A stretch of DNA of 64,000 nt, taken from assembly GCA_947487835.1 (NCBI GenBank), contig CANKXX010000004.1:423076-487075 (forward strand), written 5' to 3'. Positions 21,060-30,136 of this stretch are shown one piece after another (positions within the stretch are counted from its first letter, which is position 1; each line of letters opens with the position of its first letter). Origin of the DNA: an uncultured Microbacteriaceae bacterium (GTDB lineage: Bacteria > Actinomycetota > Actinomycetes > Actinomycetales > Microbacteriaceae). Below the pieces are notes generated by a model. It was not told where the DNA came from and made no database searches. It saw nothing but the letters and a program-made list of their open reading frames with translations. A program made the position numbers and the translations under genes.

Positions 21060-21144
21060 GTTCGTGATTCAGGTTCAGCTGCAACACGCCGCATCCCGGC
21101 ACCCGCGAAACGCGGCGTGTCGCAGGAGGGCCTGAATTCGGAAC
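21060..21144. repeat. 85-bp palindromic intergenic element, copy 1
   Basis: The element runs from GTTCGTGATTCAGG to CCTGAATTCGGAAC with inner arms ACACGCCGC and GCGGCGTGT. Its reverse complement aligns over the full length with 53628-53712 (same 85-bp length), including the asymmetric centre GTTTCG...GTGCCGGGAT. Confidence 0.9.
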
Positions 21145-21193
21145 AGCGGCGAGAGTCCCGCGGCGCCGAGCCCACTCAGAGAGCGCGCGGGGC

Positions 21194-21226
21194 GGGCTCA
21201 GGGACCGCTGTGCGGTCCCTGAGCCC
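21194..21226. terminator. Bidirectional terminator between glgX and glgP
   Basis: A perfect 15-bp stem (21194-21208 with 21212-21226) closes on a TGT loop, between two convergent genes. The stem holds GGCTCAGGGACCG, the same core as the short hairpin repeats elsewhere. Confidence 0.8.
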
Positions 21227-21231
21227 GGGGG

Positions 21232-23799
21232 CTACGAGGCGACCGAGACGAGGCCGAGCTCGGCCGAGCTGGCCAGCAGCTCGTTGCGGGGCACGACGCG
21301 CACCGTGTAGCCGAAGGAGCCGGCGCGCACGAGCGGCACCGTTCCCGCGTAGGTGATGTTCTGGCCGTCGCTCGTCGCGTTCAGGTCGACGCTGAGCGGC
21401 GTCGTCTGAGTGTCGGTCAGCTCCTCGCCGTCGCGGCTGCGGCCGTACACGACCTCGACGGACACGTCATCCGGCGACAGCCCGCCGAGCTGCACCAGCG
21501 CACGGACGCCGAGCTGGTCGCCGACCTCCGGCGTGCCGTCGAGCCCGCCGCTCTCGACGTGCGCGACGTGGACCTGCGGCCAGGAGTGCGACACGCGGCG
21601 CTTCCAGCCCGCGAGGCGGCGCGCCGCCGAGCGGTCGTCGGCCTCGAGCACGCGCTCGGATGCCGCCGCGACCATGTAGCGGCGCTCGACGTACTCGCGC
21701 ACCATGCGGTCGGCGCTCAGCTCGGGCGACAGGGTCGCCAGCGTGTGCCGGATCGACTGCACCCAGCGGCGCGGGACGCCGGACTCGTCGCGCTCGTAGA
21801 AGCGCGGCGCGATCTGGTGCTCGATGAGGTCGTACAGCGCGTCGGCCTCGAGCTTGTCGCGCTCGGCGCTGTCGCCGGCCGCGTCCGCGGAGGGGATGGC
21901 CCAGCCGTTCTCGCCGTCGTAGTACTCGTCCCACCAGCCGTCGAGGATGGAGAGGTTGAGGCCGCCGTTCAGCGCGGCCTTCATGCCGGACGTGCCGCAG
22001 GCCTCGAGCGGACGCAGCGGGTTGTTCAGCCACACGTCGGTGCCCGGGTAGAGCAGCTGCGCCATGCCGATGTCGTAGTCGGGCAGGAAGACGATGCGGC
22101 CGCGCACCTCGGGCTCCGAGGCGAACTGCACGAACTGCTGGATGAGGCGCTTGCCCTCCTCGTCCGCCGGGTGCGACTTGCCGGCCACGACGATCTGCAC
22201 GGGGCGCTCGGGGTGCAGGAGCAGCGAGCGGAGGCGGTCGCGGTCGTGCAGCATCAGCGTGAGCCGCTTGTAGGTCGGCACCCGGCGCGCGAAGCCGATG
22301 GTCAGCACCGTCGGGTCGAGCACGGTGGAGAGCCACGCGGGCGTGATCGCGCCCGGGTTCTGCCGGGCGTGCGCCGCGGCGACGCGGCGTCGCGCGTCCT
22401 CGACGAGCTGCACCTTCATCTCGCCGCGCACCCGCCAGAGGTCCTCGTCGGTGACCGCGTCGGACGCCCAGTCCGCGGTCGTCGTGTCGGCGGTGCCGAG
22501 CTTCTCCTCGGCGAGCGCGAGCAGCCTCGGGTCGGTCCAGGTCGGGGCGTGGACCCCGTTGGTGACCGAGGTGATCGGCACGTCGGCGGGATCGAATCCG
22601 GGCCAGAGGCCGGAGAACATCACGCGGCTCACCTCGCCGTGCAGCAGGGAGACGCCGTTCGCGTGCTGGCTGAGCCGGAGCCCCATGACGGCCATGTTGA
22701 ACACGCTCGGCGAGCCGCCGGGGTAGTCCTCGGCGCCGAGCGCGAGCACGTCCTCCGCGTCGACGCCCGGAAGCAGGCCGCTGGAGAGGTAGTCGCTCAC
22801 GAGCGAACGGTCGAACCGGTCAATGCCGGCCGGGACGGGCGTGTGGGTCGTGAACACGGTGCCCGCGCGCACGAGCTGCAGGGCCTCCTCGAACGTGAGG
22901 CCGCCCGCGATGATGTCGGAGATGCGCTCGAGGCCGAGGAACCCGGCGTGCCCCTCGTTGGTGTGGAACACGCGTGCCACCGGCTCGCTGCGCAGTCGCG
23001 ACCACACCTTGAGGGCGCGCACACCGCCGATGCCGAGCAGCAGCTCCTGCATCAGGCGGTGCTCGCCGCCGCCGCCGTACAGGCGGTCGGTCACGCTCCG
23101 CAGCACGTCCTCGTTCTCCGGGATGTCGGTGTCCAGCAGGAGCAGCCGGATGCGGCCGACCAGCGCCTGCCAGACGCGCGCCCGAAGCACGCGGCCGCGC
23201 GGGATCGCGAGCTGAATGATCACCGGCTCCTCGTCCTCGTCGCGGAGCACGGAGAGCGGCAGGCCGTCCGGGTCGAAGTTGGGGTAGGTCTCCTGCTGCC
23301 AGCCGTCCGGGGAGATCGACTGGGAGAAGTAGCCGGAGCGGTAGAACAGGCCGACGCCGATGAGCGGCACACCGAGGTCGGACGCGCTCTTCAGGTGGTC
23401 ACCGGCCAGGATGCCGAGGCCGCCGGAGTACTGCGGAAGCGCCGCGGCGATGCCGAACTCGGGCGAGAAGTAGGCGATCGACTCCGGCGCCTCGTCGGCC
23501 GGCAGGCCCTGGTACCAGCGCGGCTCGCTGATGTAGCGGCGCAGCTCGTCGCGCTGCGCGTTCGCCCGGGACACGAAGTCGGCGTCCGCGGCGAGGCGCT
23601 CGAGGAGTTCGGGGTCAACCGCGCCGAGCAGGGTCACCGGATCCTTGCCGGTCTCCTCCCAGAGCTCGGGCGAGATGCTCTCGAACAGCTGCCTGGTCGG
23701 CTCGTGCCAGGACCAGCGCAGATTGGCGGCGAGCTCCCCCAGCGCGTTCAGGGACTCGGGAAGAACCGAGCGGACGGTGAACCTGCGAATGGCCTTCAC
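21232..23799 (-). CDS. glgP: Alpha-glucan phosphorylase (GT35, DUF3417 type)
   Basis: An 855-residue phosphorylase that releases glucose 1-phosphate from alpha-1,4-glucan ends. The N-terminal DUF3417 segment (LGELAANLRWSWHEPTRQLF) marks the alpha-glucan phosphorylase subfamily common in actinobacteria and thermophiles. The PLP-binding lysine is in GTSGMKAALNGGLN. Active-site sequences are YFSPEFGIAAALPQYSGGLG, EGHAGFL, TTHTPVPAGIDRF and GFARRVPTYKR. The start is GTG with an excellent AAGGAGG site. It is convergent with glgX and divergent from glgE. Confidence 0.95.
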   Translation of the reverse strand: MKAIRRFTVRSVLPESLNALGELAANLRWSWHEPTRQLFESISPELWEETGKDPVTLLGAVDPELLERLAADADFVSRANAQRDELRRYISEPRWYQGLPADEAPESIAYFSPEFGIAAALPQYSGGLGILAGDHLKSASDLGVPLIGVGLFYRSGYFSQSISPDGWQQETYPNFDPDGLPLSVLRDEDEEPVIIQLAIPRGRVLRARVWQALVGRIRLLLLDTDIPENEDVLRSVTDRLYGGGGEHRLMQELLLGIGGVRALKVWSRLRSEPVARVFHTNEGHAGFLGLERISDIIAGGLTFEEALQLVRAGTVFTTHTPVPAGIDRFDRSLVSDYLSSGLLPGVDAEDVLALGAEDYPGGSPSVFNMAVMGLRLSQHANGVSLLHGEVSRVMFSGLWPGFDPADVPITSVTNGVHAPTWTDPRLLALAEEKLGTADTTTADWASDAVTDEDLWRVRGEMKVQLVEDARRRVAAAHARQNPGAITPAWLSTVLDPTVLTIGFARRVPTYKRLTLMLHDRDRLRSLLLHPERPVQIVVAGKSHPADEEGKRLIQQFVQFASEPEVRGRIVFLPDYDIGMAQLLYPGTDVWLNNPLRPLEACGTSGMKAALNGGLNLSILDGWWDEYYDGENGWAIPSADAAGDSAERDKLEADALYDLIEHQIAPRFYERDESGVPRRWVQSIRHTLATLSPELSADRMVREYVERRYMVAAASERVLEADDRSAARRLAGWKRRVSHSWPQVHVAHVESGGLDGTPEVGDQLGVRALVQLGGLSPDDVSVEVVYGRSRDGEELTDTQTTPLSVDLNATSDGQNITYAGTVPLVRAGSFGYTVRVVPRNELLASSAELGLVSVAS

Positions 23800-23895
23800 T
23801 ACTGCCTCCTTGGCGTGCCGGATCGCCCGGGCACGAGCGCCAGCCTAGACAGGTGGGCCGCCATCGCCCAGCGCGACATTCCCCCCAATTCTCGG

Positions 23896-23901
23896 TACGG
23901 T
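23896..23901 (+). promoter_or_regulatory. -10 box of a leaderless promoter (glgE)
   Basis: TACGGT lies 6 nt before the GTG start of glgE, in the 108-bp gap between the divergent glgP and glgE genes. Confidence 0.5.
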
Positions 23902-23907
23902 CAAAAG

Positions 23908-26025
23908 GTGGCAGAAACAGCGAAGACCCGGTCGGGAAACGACGAGACGAAGACGAGCACGAAGCCCCGCACACGGGCACCGAAGGAACGGGTCCTCGAG
24001 GACTACCAGCCCGTGATCGGCCGGATCCCGATCCTGTCGCTGCGACCGCAGATCGAGGACGACCTCTGGCCGGTCACCTCCTACGTCGGCGACGTCGTGC
24101 CGTTCGGCGCCACCGTCTTCCGCGAGGGCCACGACCTCATCGGCGTCGACCTCCTCCTCACGAACCCCAAGGGCCGCGACACGCGCCACCGGATGCACGT
24201 CGACACCGCCCACCCGGGCCAGGACCGCTACGCCGTGCGTGCCCAGCTGAAGACCCAGGGCCTGTGGACGTACCGCATCGAGGCCTGGGCCGACGACTTC
24301 GGCACCTGGCTGCACAACGCCGAGATCAAGGTGCCCGCCGGCATCGACGTCGAGGTTATGCTCGCGCTCGGCGAGCAGCTCCTGCAGCGCGCCATCGACG
24401 AGCCCGGCCGGGCGCGCACCGCCGTGCGCCTGCTGAAGGACGCCCGCGCGCGACTCGTCAAGACGTCGTCGAGCGTCGAGGAGCGGTTCGCCGCGGCCAT
24501 CGACCCCCGCGTCATCGACGAGCTGCACAGCACCCCCCTGCGCAGCCTCACGACCGTCTCGGACACCCGCAGCATCGTCGTGGAGCGCGAGCGCAGCGGC
24601 TACGGCGGCTGGTACGAGTTCTTCCCCCGCTCCGAGGGCGCGGTGCAGCACGAGGACGGCTCCTGGACGAGCGGCACGTTCCGCACCGCCGTGAGCCGGC
24701 TGCCGGCGATCCGCGACATGGGCTTCGACGTGGTCTACATCCCGCCGGTGCACCCCATCGGCACGACGAACCGCAAGGGCCCGAACAACACTCTGACGGC
24801 CGGGCCCAACGACCCGGGCTCGCCCTACGGCATCGGCTCCGCGGACGGCGGCCACGACTCCATCCACCCCGAGCTCGGCACCGAGGCGGACTTCACCTTC
24901 TTCGTCCGCCAGGTGAAGCAGCACGGCATGGAGCTCGCGATCGACATCGCGCTGCAGGCCTCCCCCGATCACCCCTGGGTCACGACGCACCCCGAGTTCT
25001 TCACGACGCTTCCGGACGGCTCGATCGCCTACGCCGAGAACCCGCCGAAGAAGTACCAGGACATCTACCCGCTGAACTTCGACAACGACCCCGAGGGCTC
25101 GTACCGCGAGATGCTGCGCGTGATGCGCCGCTGGCTCGACCTCGGCGTCAAGATCTTCCGCGTCGACAACCCGCACACGAAGCCGCTCGTGTTCTGGGAG
25201 CGCCTGATCCACCAGATCATGACCGACGACCCGGACGTCATCTTCCTCAGCGAGGCCTTCACGCGCCCGGCGATGATGCGCACCCTCGCGAAGATCGGGT
25301 TCCAGCAGTCCTACACCTACTTCACCTGGCGCAACACGAAGCAGGAGCTCGAGGACTACCTGTGGGAGGTCTCGCACGAGACCAGCGACTACCTGCACCC
25401 GAACTTCTTCGCGAACACGCACGACATCCTCACCCCGTACCTGCAGTTCGGCGGGCGGCCGGCGTACAAGATCCGCGCCGCCATCGCGGCGACCGGGTCG
25501 CCGACGTGGGGCATCTACTCCGGCTACGAGCTGATCGAGAACGTCGCCCGGCCCGGCGCCGAGGAGAACATCGACAACGAGAAGTACCAGTACCGCCCGC
25601 GGGACTGGGAGAAGCTCGAGTCGCTCGGCGCGACGATCACGCCGTACATCACCCGGCTGAACGAGATCCGCCGCGCGCACCCGGCGCTGCGCCAGCTGCG
25701 CAACACCGAGATCCACTGGAGCGACGACGAGTCGATCCTCGTGTTCTCGAAGCACCTCGAGGGCATCTTCACGCCCGAGGGGACCGATGACACGATCATC
25801 GTCGTCGCCAACCTCGACCCGCACTCCGCGCGCGAGACCACCGTGTACCTCGACCCGACGAAGTTCGGCCTGACGTCGGACGCGGTGTTCGGCGTCGAGG
25901 ACCTCATCACCGGCAACACCTGGAACTGGTCAACGGCCAACTTCGTGCGACTCGACGCATTCGTCGAGCCCGTGCACATCCTGCGCGTGCTGCGCGAACC
26001 CCAGACCAACGAAGGAGCCAACTAA
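23908..26025 (+). CDS. glgE: Alpha-1,4-glucan:maltose-1-phosphate maltosyltransferase
   Basis: A 705-residue GH13_3 enzyme that adds maltosyl units from maltose 1-phosphate to alpha-glucan ends. The nucleophile is D420 in [10 protein letters not shown] and the acid/base E449 in [10 protein letters not shown]. Their 29-residue spacing is the same as in characterised streptomycete GlgE. The N-terminus has a 30-residue Lys/Thr/Arg-rich lead ([14 protein letters not shown]), then the family opening [17 protein letters not shown]. The GTG at 23908 has a TACGGT box 6 nt upstream and no ribosome site. The frame is open upstream but that is the shadow of glgP. Five bases separate its stop from the glgB start, so the pair is an operon for glucan chain growth and branching. 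Confidence 0.95.
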   Translation: MAETAKTRSGNDETKTSTKPRTRAPKERVLEDYQPVIGRIPILSLRPQIEDDLWPVTSYVGDVVPFGATVFREGHDLIGVDLLLTNPKGRDTRHRMHVDTAHPGQDRYAVRAQLKTQGLWTYRIEAWADDFGTWLHNAEIKVPAGIDVEVMLALGEQLLQRAIDEPGRARTAVRLLKDARARLVKTSSSVEERFAAAIDPRVIDELHSTPLRSLTTVSDTRSIVVERERSGYGGWYEFFPRSEGAVQHEDGSWTSGTFRTAVSRLPAIRDMGFDVVYIPPVHPIGTTNRKGPNNTLTAGPNDPGSPYGIGSADGGHDSIHPELGTEADFTFFVRQVKQHGMELAIDIALQASPDHPWVTTHPEFFTTLPDGSIAYAENPPKKYQDIYPLNFDNDPEGSYREMLRVMRRWLDLGVKIFRVDNPHTKPLVFWERLIHQIMTDDPDVIFLSEAFTRPAMMRTLAKIGFQQSYTYFTWRNTKQELEDYLWEVSHETSDYLHPNFFANTHDILTPYLQFGGRPAYKIRAAIAATGSPTWGIYSGYELIENVARPGAEENIDNEKYQYRPRDWEKLESLGATITPYITRLNEIRRAHPALRQLRNTEIHWSDDESILVFSKHLEGIFTPEGTDDTIIVVANLDPHSARETTVYLDPTKFGLTSDAVFGVEDLITGNTWNWSTANFVRLDAFVEPVHILRVLREPQTNEGAN

Positions 26026-26029
26026 GCCC

Positions 26030-29000
26030 ATGGCGAGCACCACTCAGGACGACAACGCACCCGCCCTGCCCGACATCCCCGAGGAGGCGCTCGTCGCCGT
26101 CGCGGCGGGCCTGCACACCGGCCCGCACTCCGTGCTCGGCCAGCACCCCGTGCACCCGGAGGGCGGCACCGGCGACCTCGTCGTGGTGCGGGCGTTCCGG
26201 CCCCTCGCCAGCCGGGTCGTGGCCATCCTCGACACCGGCGCCCGGGTCGACCTCGCCCACCTCGCGCACGGCGTGTGGCAGGGCTCGCACACCGAGGGCC
26301 TGCAGGACTACGTCCTCGAGGCGTCGTACGACGACGGCGGCTCGTGGACCACCGACGACCCCTACCGCTACCTGCCGAGCTTCGGCGAGGTGGACTCCTT
26401 CCTCTTCGGCGAGGGCAGGCACGAGCGGCTGTGGCACGTGCTCGGCGCGCACGTGCGCGAGCACTGGGGCGTGAACCGCGCCACCCGCGGCACGGCGTTC
26501 GCCGTCTGGGCGCCGCACGCGCGGGCGGTCCGCGTAGTCGGCGACTTCAACGGCTGGGACGGCGTGCAGCACACGATGCGCCGCCTCGACTCCAACGGCG
26601 TCTGGGAGCTGTTCGTGCCCGGGCTCGACTCCGGCACCTACAAGTTCGACATCCTCACCCAGGCGGGTGACTGGGTGCGCAAGGCGGACCCGATGGCGCG
26701 CTTCACCGAGGTGCCCCCGCGCACCGCGTCGGTGATCGGCGAGTCGCACTACGAGTGGGGCGACGGCGACTGGCTCACCGCCCGGGCCGAGCGCGACCCG
26801 CACAACTCCCCCATGAGCGTCTACGAGATGCACGCCGGATCGTGGCGGCCCGGGCTGGGCTACCGCGAGCTCGCGGACGAGCTCATCCCCTACCTCACCG
26901 AGCTCGGCTACACGCACGTGGAGTTCCTGCCGCTCGCGGAGCACCCGTTCGGCGGGTCCTGGGGCTACCAGGTCACGTCGTACTACGCGCCGACCTCGCG
27001 CTTCGGCCACCCCAACGACCTGAAGTACCTCATCGACCGGCTTCACCAGGCCGGCATCGGCGTACTCGTGGACTGGGTCCCCGCGCACTTCCCGAAGGAC
27101 GAGTGGGCGCTCGCCAAGTTCGACGGCCAGCCGCTGTACGAGCACACCGACCCGCGGCGCGGCGAGCAGATGGACTGGGGCACCCTGGTCTTCGACTTCG
27201 GCCACTCCCAGGTGCGCAACTTCCTGGTGGCGAACGCGCTGTACTGGATGGAGGAGTTCCACGTCGACGGCCTCCGGGTCGACGCCGTCGCCTCCATGCT
27301 GTACCTGGACTACTCCCGCGAGGACGGCCAGTGGCTGCCCAACCGCTTCGGCGGACGCGAGAACCTCGAGGCCATCGGCCTGCTGCAGGAGGTCAACGCA
27401 ACCGTCTACAAGACCTTCCCCGGCGTCGTGATGATCGCCGAGGAGTCCACGAGCTGGCCCGGCGTCACGCGCCCGACCAGCGGTGACGGCCTCGGCTTCG
27501 GCCTGAAGTGGAACATGGGCTGGATGCACGACAGCCTGCAGTACGCGCAGACCGACCCGATGTACCGGTCGTACCACCACGGCGAGATCACCTTCAGCTT
27601 CGTCTATGCGAACAGCGAGAACTTCCTGCTGCCGATCAGCCACGACGAGGTCGTGCACGGCAAGGGCTCGCTGCTCGGCAAGATGCCGGGCGACCACTGG
27701 CAGAAGCTCGCCAACGTGCGCGCCTACCTGTCGTTCATGTGGGCGCACCCCGGCAAGCAGCTGCTCTTCATGGGCCAGGAGTTCGCCCAGCCGTCCGAGT
27801 GGAGCGAGGAGCGCGGCCTGGACTGGTGGATCCTCGACCAGCCCGTGCATCGCGGCATCCACAGCCTCGTCGGGCACCTCAACCGCGTGTACGTGGAGAA
27901 CCCGCCGCTCTGGCAGCGCGACAACGAGGCCGGCGGATTCGACTGGCTGAACGACAGCTCGGAGCTGAACGTCGTCGCGTTCCTGCGCTGGGACCGCGAC
28001 GGCAACCCGATCGCCGTGCTGCACAACTTCAGCGGCCAGACGGTGAGCGACTACCGCATCGGGCTGCCGTTCGCCGGCACGTGGGACGAGATCGTGAACA
28101 CCGACGCCGAGGCGTACGGCGGATCCGGCGTCGGCAACTTCGGCGCCGTCGAGGCGGTCGAGGGCGAGTACTCCGGCCGGCCCGCCTCCGCCACGCTGAC
28201 CCTTCCCCCGCTGGCGGGGCTCTGGCTCAAGCTGCGCCGCGACGAGCGCGCGGACGCCCTGCTCGCCGAGCAGGCCGCCGCCGCCATCGAGGCACCGGTG
28301 GAGCTTCCCGTCACCGACGTCGACGCCGCCGAGGCGCAGGCCGCGGCCGAGCAGCGCTCCGCCGAGGCCCACGGGGAGACGGTTCCGGCCGAGTCCCCCG
28401 CTCCGGAGGCGACCGCAGCGGAGACTCCCGCGGCGGAGGCTCCCGAGACTCCTGAGGCGAAGCCCAAGCGCACGCGGGCCCCGCGGGCCAAGAGCGCCGC
28501 CAAGGGTGCCGCGGCAGCGGTCGGTGCCGCCGTCGTCGGTGCGGCTGCGGTAGGAGTTGCCGCGGTCGGCGCAGCCGTCGCCGGCGCCGGCTCGGACGAC
28601 ACCGAGACGAAGGACGCCCCGCCGGCGAAGCCCACCCGCACGCGGTCCTCGCGCGCGAAGAACGCGGCACAGCAGGCTCCTGCCGACGCCACGGTGGTGG
28701 ACGGCACGGTGGTGGACGGCACGGTGGTGGACGCCGCCCCAGGAAAGCCCACCCGCACCAGGACCTCCCGTGCGAAGAGCGCGGCCGAGGCTTCGGTCGA
28801 CGCGACCGTCGTGGACGCGACCGTGGCGGACGCTGCCCCGGGAAAGGCCACCCGCACCAGGACCTCCCGCGCGAAGAGCACCCCGGGGACGCCCGGGGAC
28901 GCCGCAGTCGGCGACGGCACCGCGACGGACGAGCCGGTCGTGAAGCCGGCCCGGACGAGGACCACCCGCTCGAAGGCCGCCGCGCCGAAGAGCACGGCGC

Positions 29001-29041
29001 CGAAGAGCACCGACGCCGAGGGCAGCTCGACGCCGGAGTAG
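26030..29041 (+). CDS. glgB: 1,4-alpha-glucan branching enzyme with basic repeat tail
   Basis: A 1003-residue protein whose first 738 residues are a normal GH13_9 branching enzyme. It has two N-terminal CBM48-like domains, then the barrel with nucleophile D418 ([11 protein letters not shown]) and acid/base E471 ([11 protein letters not shown]), 53 apart as in E. coli GlgB. The last 265 residues are extra: an acidic Ala/Glu/Pro part, a hydrophobic Ala/Val/Gly stretch near 827-853, and five copies of a basic motif like [14 protein letters not shown]. Three 15-bp DNA repeats (GGCACGGTGGTGGAC type) near 28690-28735 encode part of it. The tail resembles histone-H1-like bacterial domains. The role of the core is secure; that of the tail is unknown. 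Confidence 0.95.
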   Translation: MASTTQDDNAPALPDIPEEALVAVAAGLHTGPHSVLGQHPVHPEGGTGDLVVVRAFRPLASRVVAILDTGARVDLAHLAHGVWQGSHTEGLQDYVLEASYDDGGSWTTDDPYRYLPSFGEVDSFLFGEGRHERLWHVLGAHVREHWGVNRATRGTAFAVWAPHARAVRVVGDFNGWDGVQHTMRRLDSNGVWELFVPGLDSGTYKFDILTQAGDWVRKADPMARFTEVPPRTASVIGESHYEWGDGDWLTARAERDPHNSPMSVYEMHAGSWRPGLGYRELADELIPYLTELGYTHVEFLPLAEHPFGGSWGYQVTSYYAPTSRFGHPNDLKYLIDRLHQAGIGVLVDWVPAHFPKDEWALAKFDGQPLYEHTDPRRGEQMDWGTLVFDFGHSQVRNFLVANALYWMEEFHVDGLRVDAVASMLYLDYSREDGQWLPNRFGGRENLEAIGLLQEVNATVYKTFPGVVMIAEESTSWPGVTRPTSGDGLGFGLKWNMGWMHDSLQYAQTDPMYRSYHHGEITFSFVYANSENFLLPISHDEVVHGKGSLLGKMPGDHWQKLANVRAYLSFMWAHPGKQLLFMGQEFAQPSEWSEERGLDWWILDQPVHRGIHSLVGHLNRVYVENPPLWQRDNEAGGFDWLNDSSELNVVAFLRWDRDGNPIAVLHNFSGQTVSDYRIGLPFAGTWDEIVNTDAEAYGGSGVGNFGAVEAVEGEYSGRPASATLTLPPLAGLWLKLRRDERADALLAEQAAAAIEAPVELPVTDVDAAEAQAAAEQRSAEAHGETVPAESPAPEATAAETPAAEAPETPEAKPKRTRAPRAKSAAKGAAAAVGAAVVGAAAVGVAAVGAAVAGAGSDDTETKDAPPAKPTRTRSSRAKNAAQQAPADATVVDGTVVDGTVVDAAPGKPTRTRTSRAKSAAEASVDATVVDATVADAAPGKATRTRTSRAKSTPGTPGDAAVGDGTATDEPVVKPARTRTTRSKAAAPKSTAPKSTDAEGSSTPE

Positions 29042-29053
29042 CACGGAGAACGC

Positions 29054-29091
29054 GAGAAGCCCGGGCAACGGATTCGTTGCCCGGGCTTCTC
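29054..29091. terminator. Terminator after glgB
   Basis: A perfect 17-bp stem (29054-29070 with 29075-29091, core AAGCCCGGGCAACG) closes on a GATT loop, 13 bp after the stop. It also faces the end of the opposed YbbN-like gene. Confidence 0.85.
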
Positions 29092-29155
29092 CGTGTCCGG
29101 ATGGGTCCCGAGAGACCGCGGAGCGGTGCCGACGGCGGAGGTCAGCCGATCGCGC

Positions 29156-30136
29156 TCAGTAGAGCAGTGCGGTGAGCCGCCGACGGGCGGCGATCACGCG
29201 CGGGTCCGTCGTGCCGACGACCTCGAAGTACTCGACGAGGCGGGTGCGGATCAGATTTTTCCCGTCCGGGTCCGCGGTCGGGAACAGCGCGAGGAGCCGG
29301 TCGAAGGCGTCGTCGATGTGCCCGCCGGACAGGTCGAGGTCGGCGACGTCGAGCTGCGCCTGCACGTCCGCCGGGTTCAGGCCCGCGGCGTCCCGGATCT
29401 CGCCCGCGGTCTTGCCCTGGAGGCGAGCGAGCAGGCTCACCTGCGCGAGACCGGCGACGGCCATGGAGTCGCGCGGGTCCTGGGCGATCGCGGTGCGGTA
29501 CGCCTGCGCGGCGGCCTCGTAGTCGCCGCGCTCGATGGCGTCGTACGCCTCGGCGTGCAGCGGGGGAAGCGGCGGCTCGGCCGGCTCCTCGCCCGGCTCG
29601 GCGCCACCCGCCACGGCGGCGGTACCCGCGACTCCGCTCTGCGCGGCCAGCTGGAGCACCTGGTCGAACACCTCGCGCATCTCGGTCTCGTCCACGGTCC
29701 CCGTGAACAGCGGCACCGGACGGCCCCCGACGATCGCCGCGGTCGTCGGCACGGCCTGCGCCTGGAAGGCGGCGGCGAGCTGCGGGCTCTGGTCGACGTC
29801 CACCCGCACCAGCAGGAGCCGGCCCGCGTACTCGCCGACGACCGATCCGACGGCGGAGGTGAGCTGCTCGCTCGCGGGCGACCGCGGCGACCAGAGGACG
29901 ACGATCACCGGGACGGTCGACGACAGGTCGAGGATGGCGCTGAAGTTCGCGTCGCTCCCGTCGAGCACGAGGCTCGGCACCTCGATCGCGGCGCCGGGTG
30001 CACCGGCGGCGGGTGCTGCGCCGGAAGCCGTGCCGGCACCGGGGCCGGCGGGTGCCCCGGGAGCGGGCCGGTTCACGAGCGAGGAGAGGTCGACGGCGCC
30101 ACGGAGGTTGGCGAGGGAGGGGGGTACCGAGCTCAT
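29156..30136 (-). CDS. YbbN-like thioredoxin/TPR co-chaperone
   Basis: A 326-residue protein with a Pro/Ala-rich start, a thioredoxin fold (about residues 55-165) and a C-terminal tetratricopeptide-like helical region (about 195-326). The thioredoxin active site is replaced: the CGPC position reads WSPRSPAS, with no cysteine, while the cis-proline region (QAVPTTAAIVGGRPV) is kept. This is the YbbN/CnoX architecture, a chaperone-holdase rather than a redox enzyme. The ATG overlaps the stop of the upstream membrane-protein gene (ATGA), so the two are coupled. Confidence 0.88.
   Translation of the reverse strand: MSSVPPSLANLRGAVDLSSLVNRPAPGAPAGPGAGTASGAAPAAGAPGAAIEVPSLVLDGSDANFSAILDLSSTVPVIVVLWSPRSPASEQLTSAVGSVVGEYAGRLLLVRVDVDQSPQLAAAFQAQAVPTTAAIVGGRPVPLFTGTVDETEMREVFDQVLQLAAQSGVAGTAAVAGGAEPGEEPAEPPLPPLHAEAYDAIERGDYEAAAQAYRTAIAQDPRDSMAVAGLAQVSLLARLQGKTAGEIRDAAGLNPADVQAQLDVADLDLSGGHIDDAFDRLLALFPTADPDGKNLIRTRLVEYFEVVGTTDPRVIAARRRLTALLY

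Noticed and set aside
17432-21067. Open frame of 1211 codons on the plus strand across the repeat array, desulfurase and glgX
   Set aside because: It is a +1 shadow made possible by high G+C; it is Arg/Ala/Gly-rich with no family pattern and conflicts with two strongly supported genes.
21559-23907. Long plus-strand frame upstream of and continuous with glgE
   Set aside because: It is antisense to glgP and has no conserved domain; the glgE family start lies at the GTG at 23908.
25907-29068. Open frame of 1053 codons on the minus strand opposite glgB
   Set aside because: It is the antisense shadow of glgB; its sequence is His/Arg/Val/Gly-rich with no domain, while the plus strand has a clear branching enzyme.
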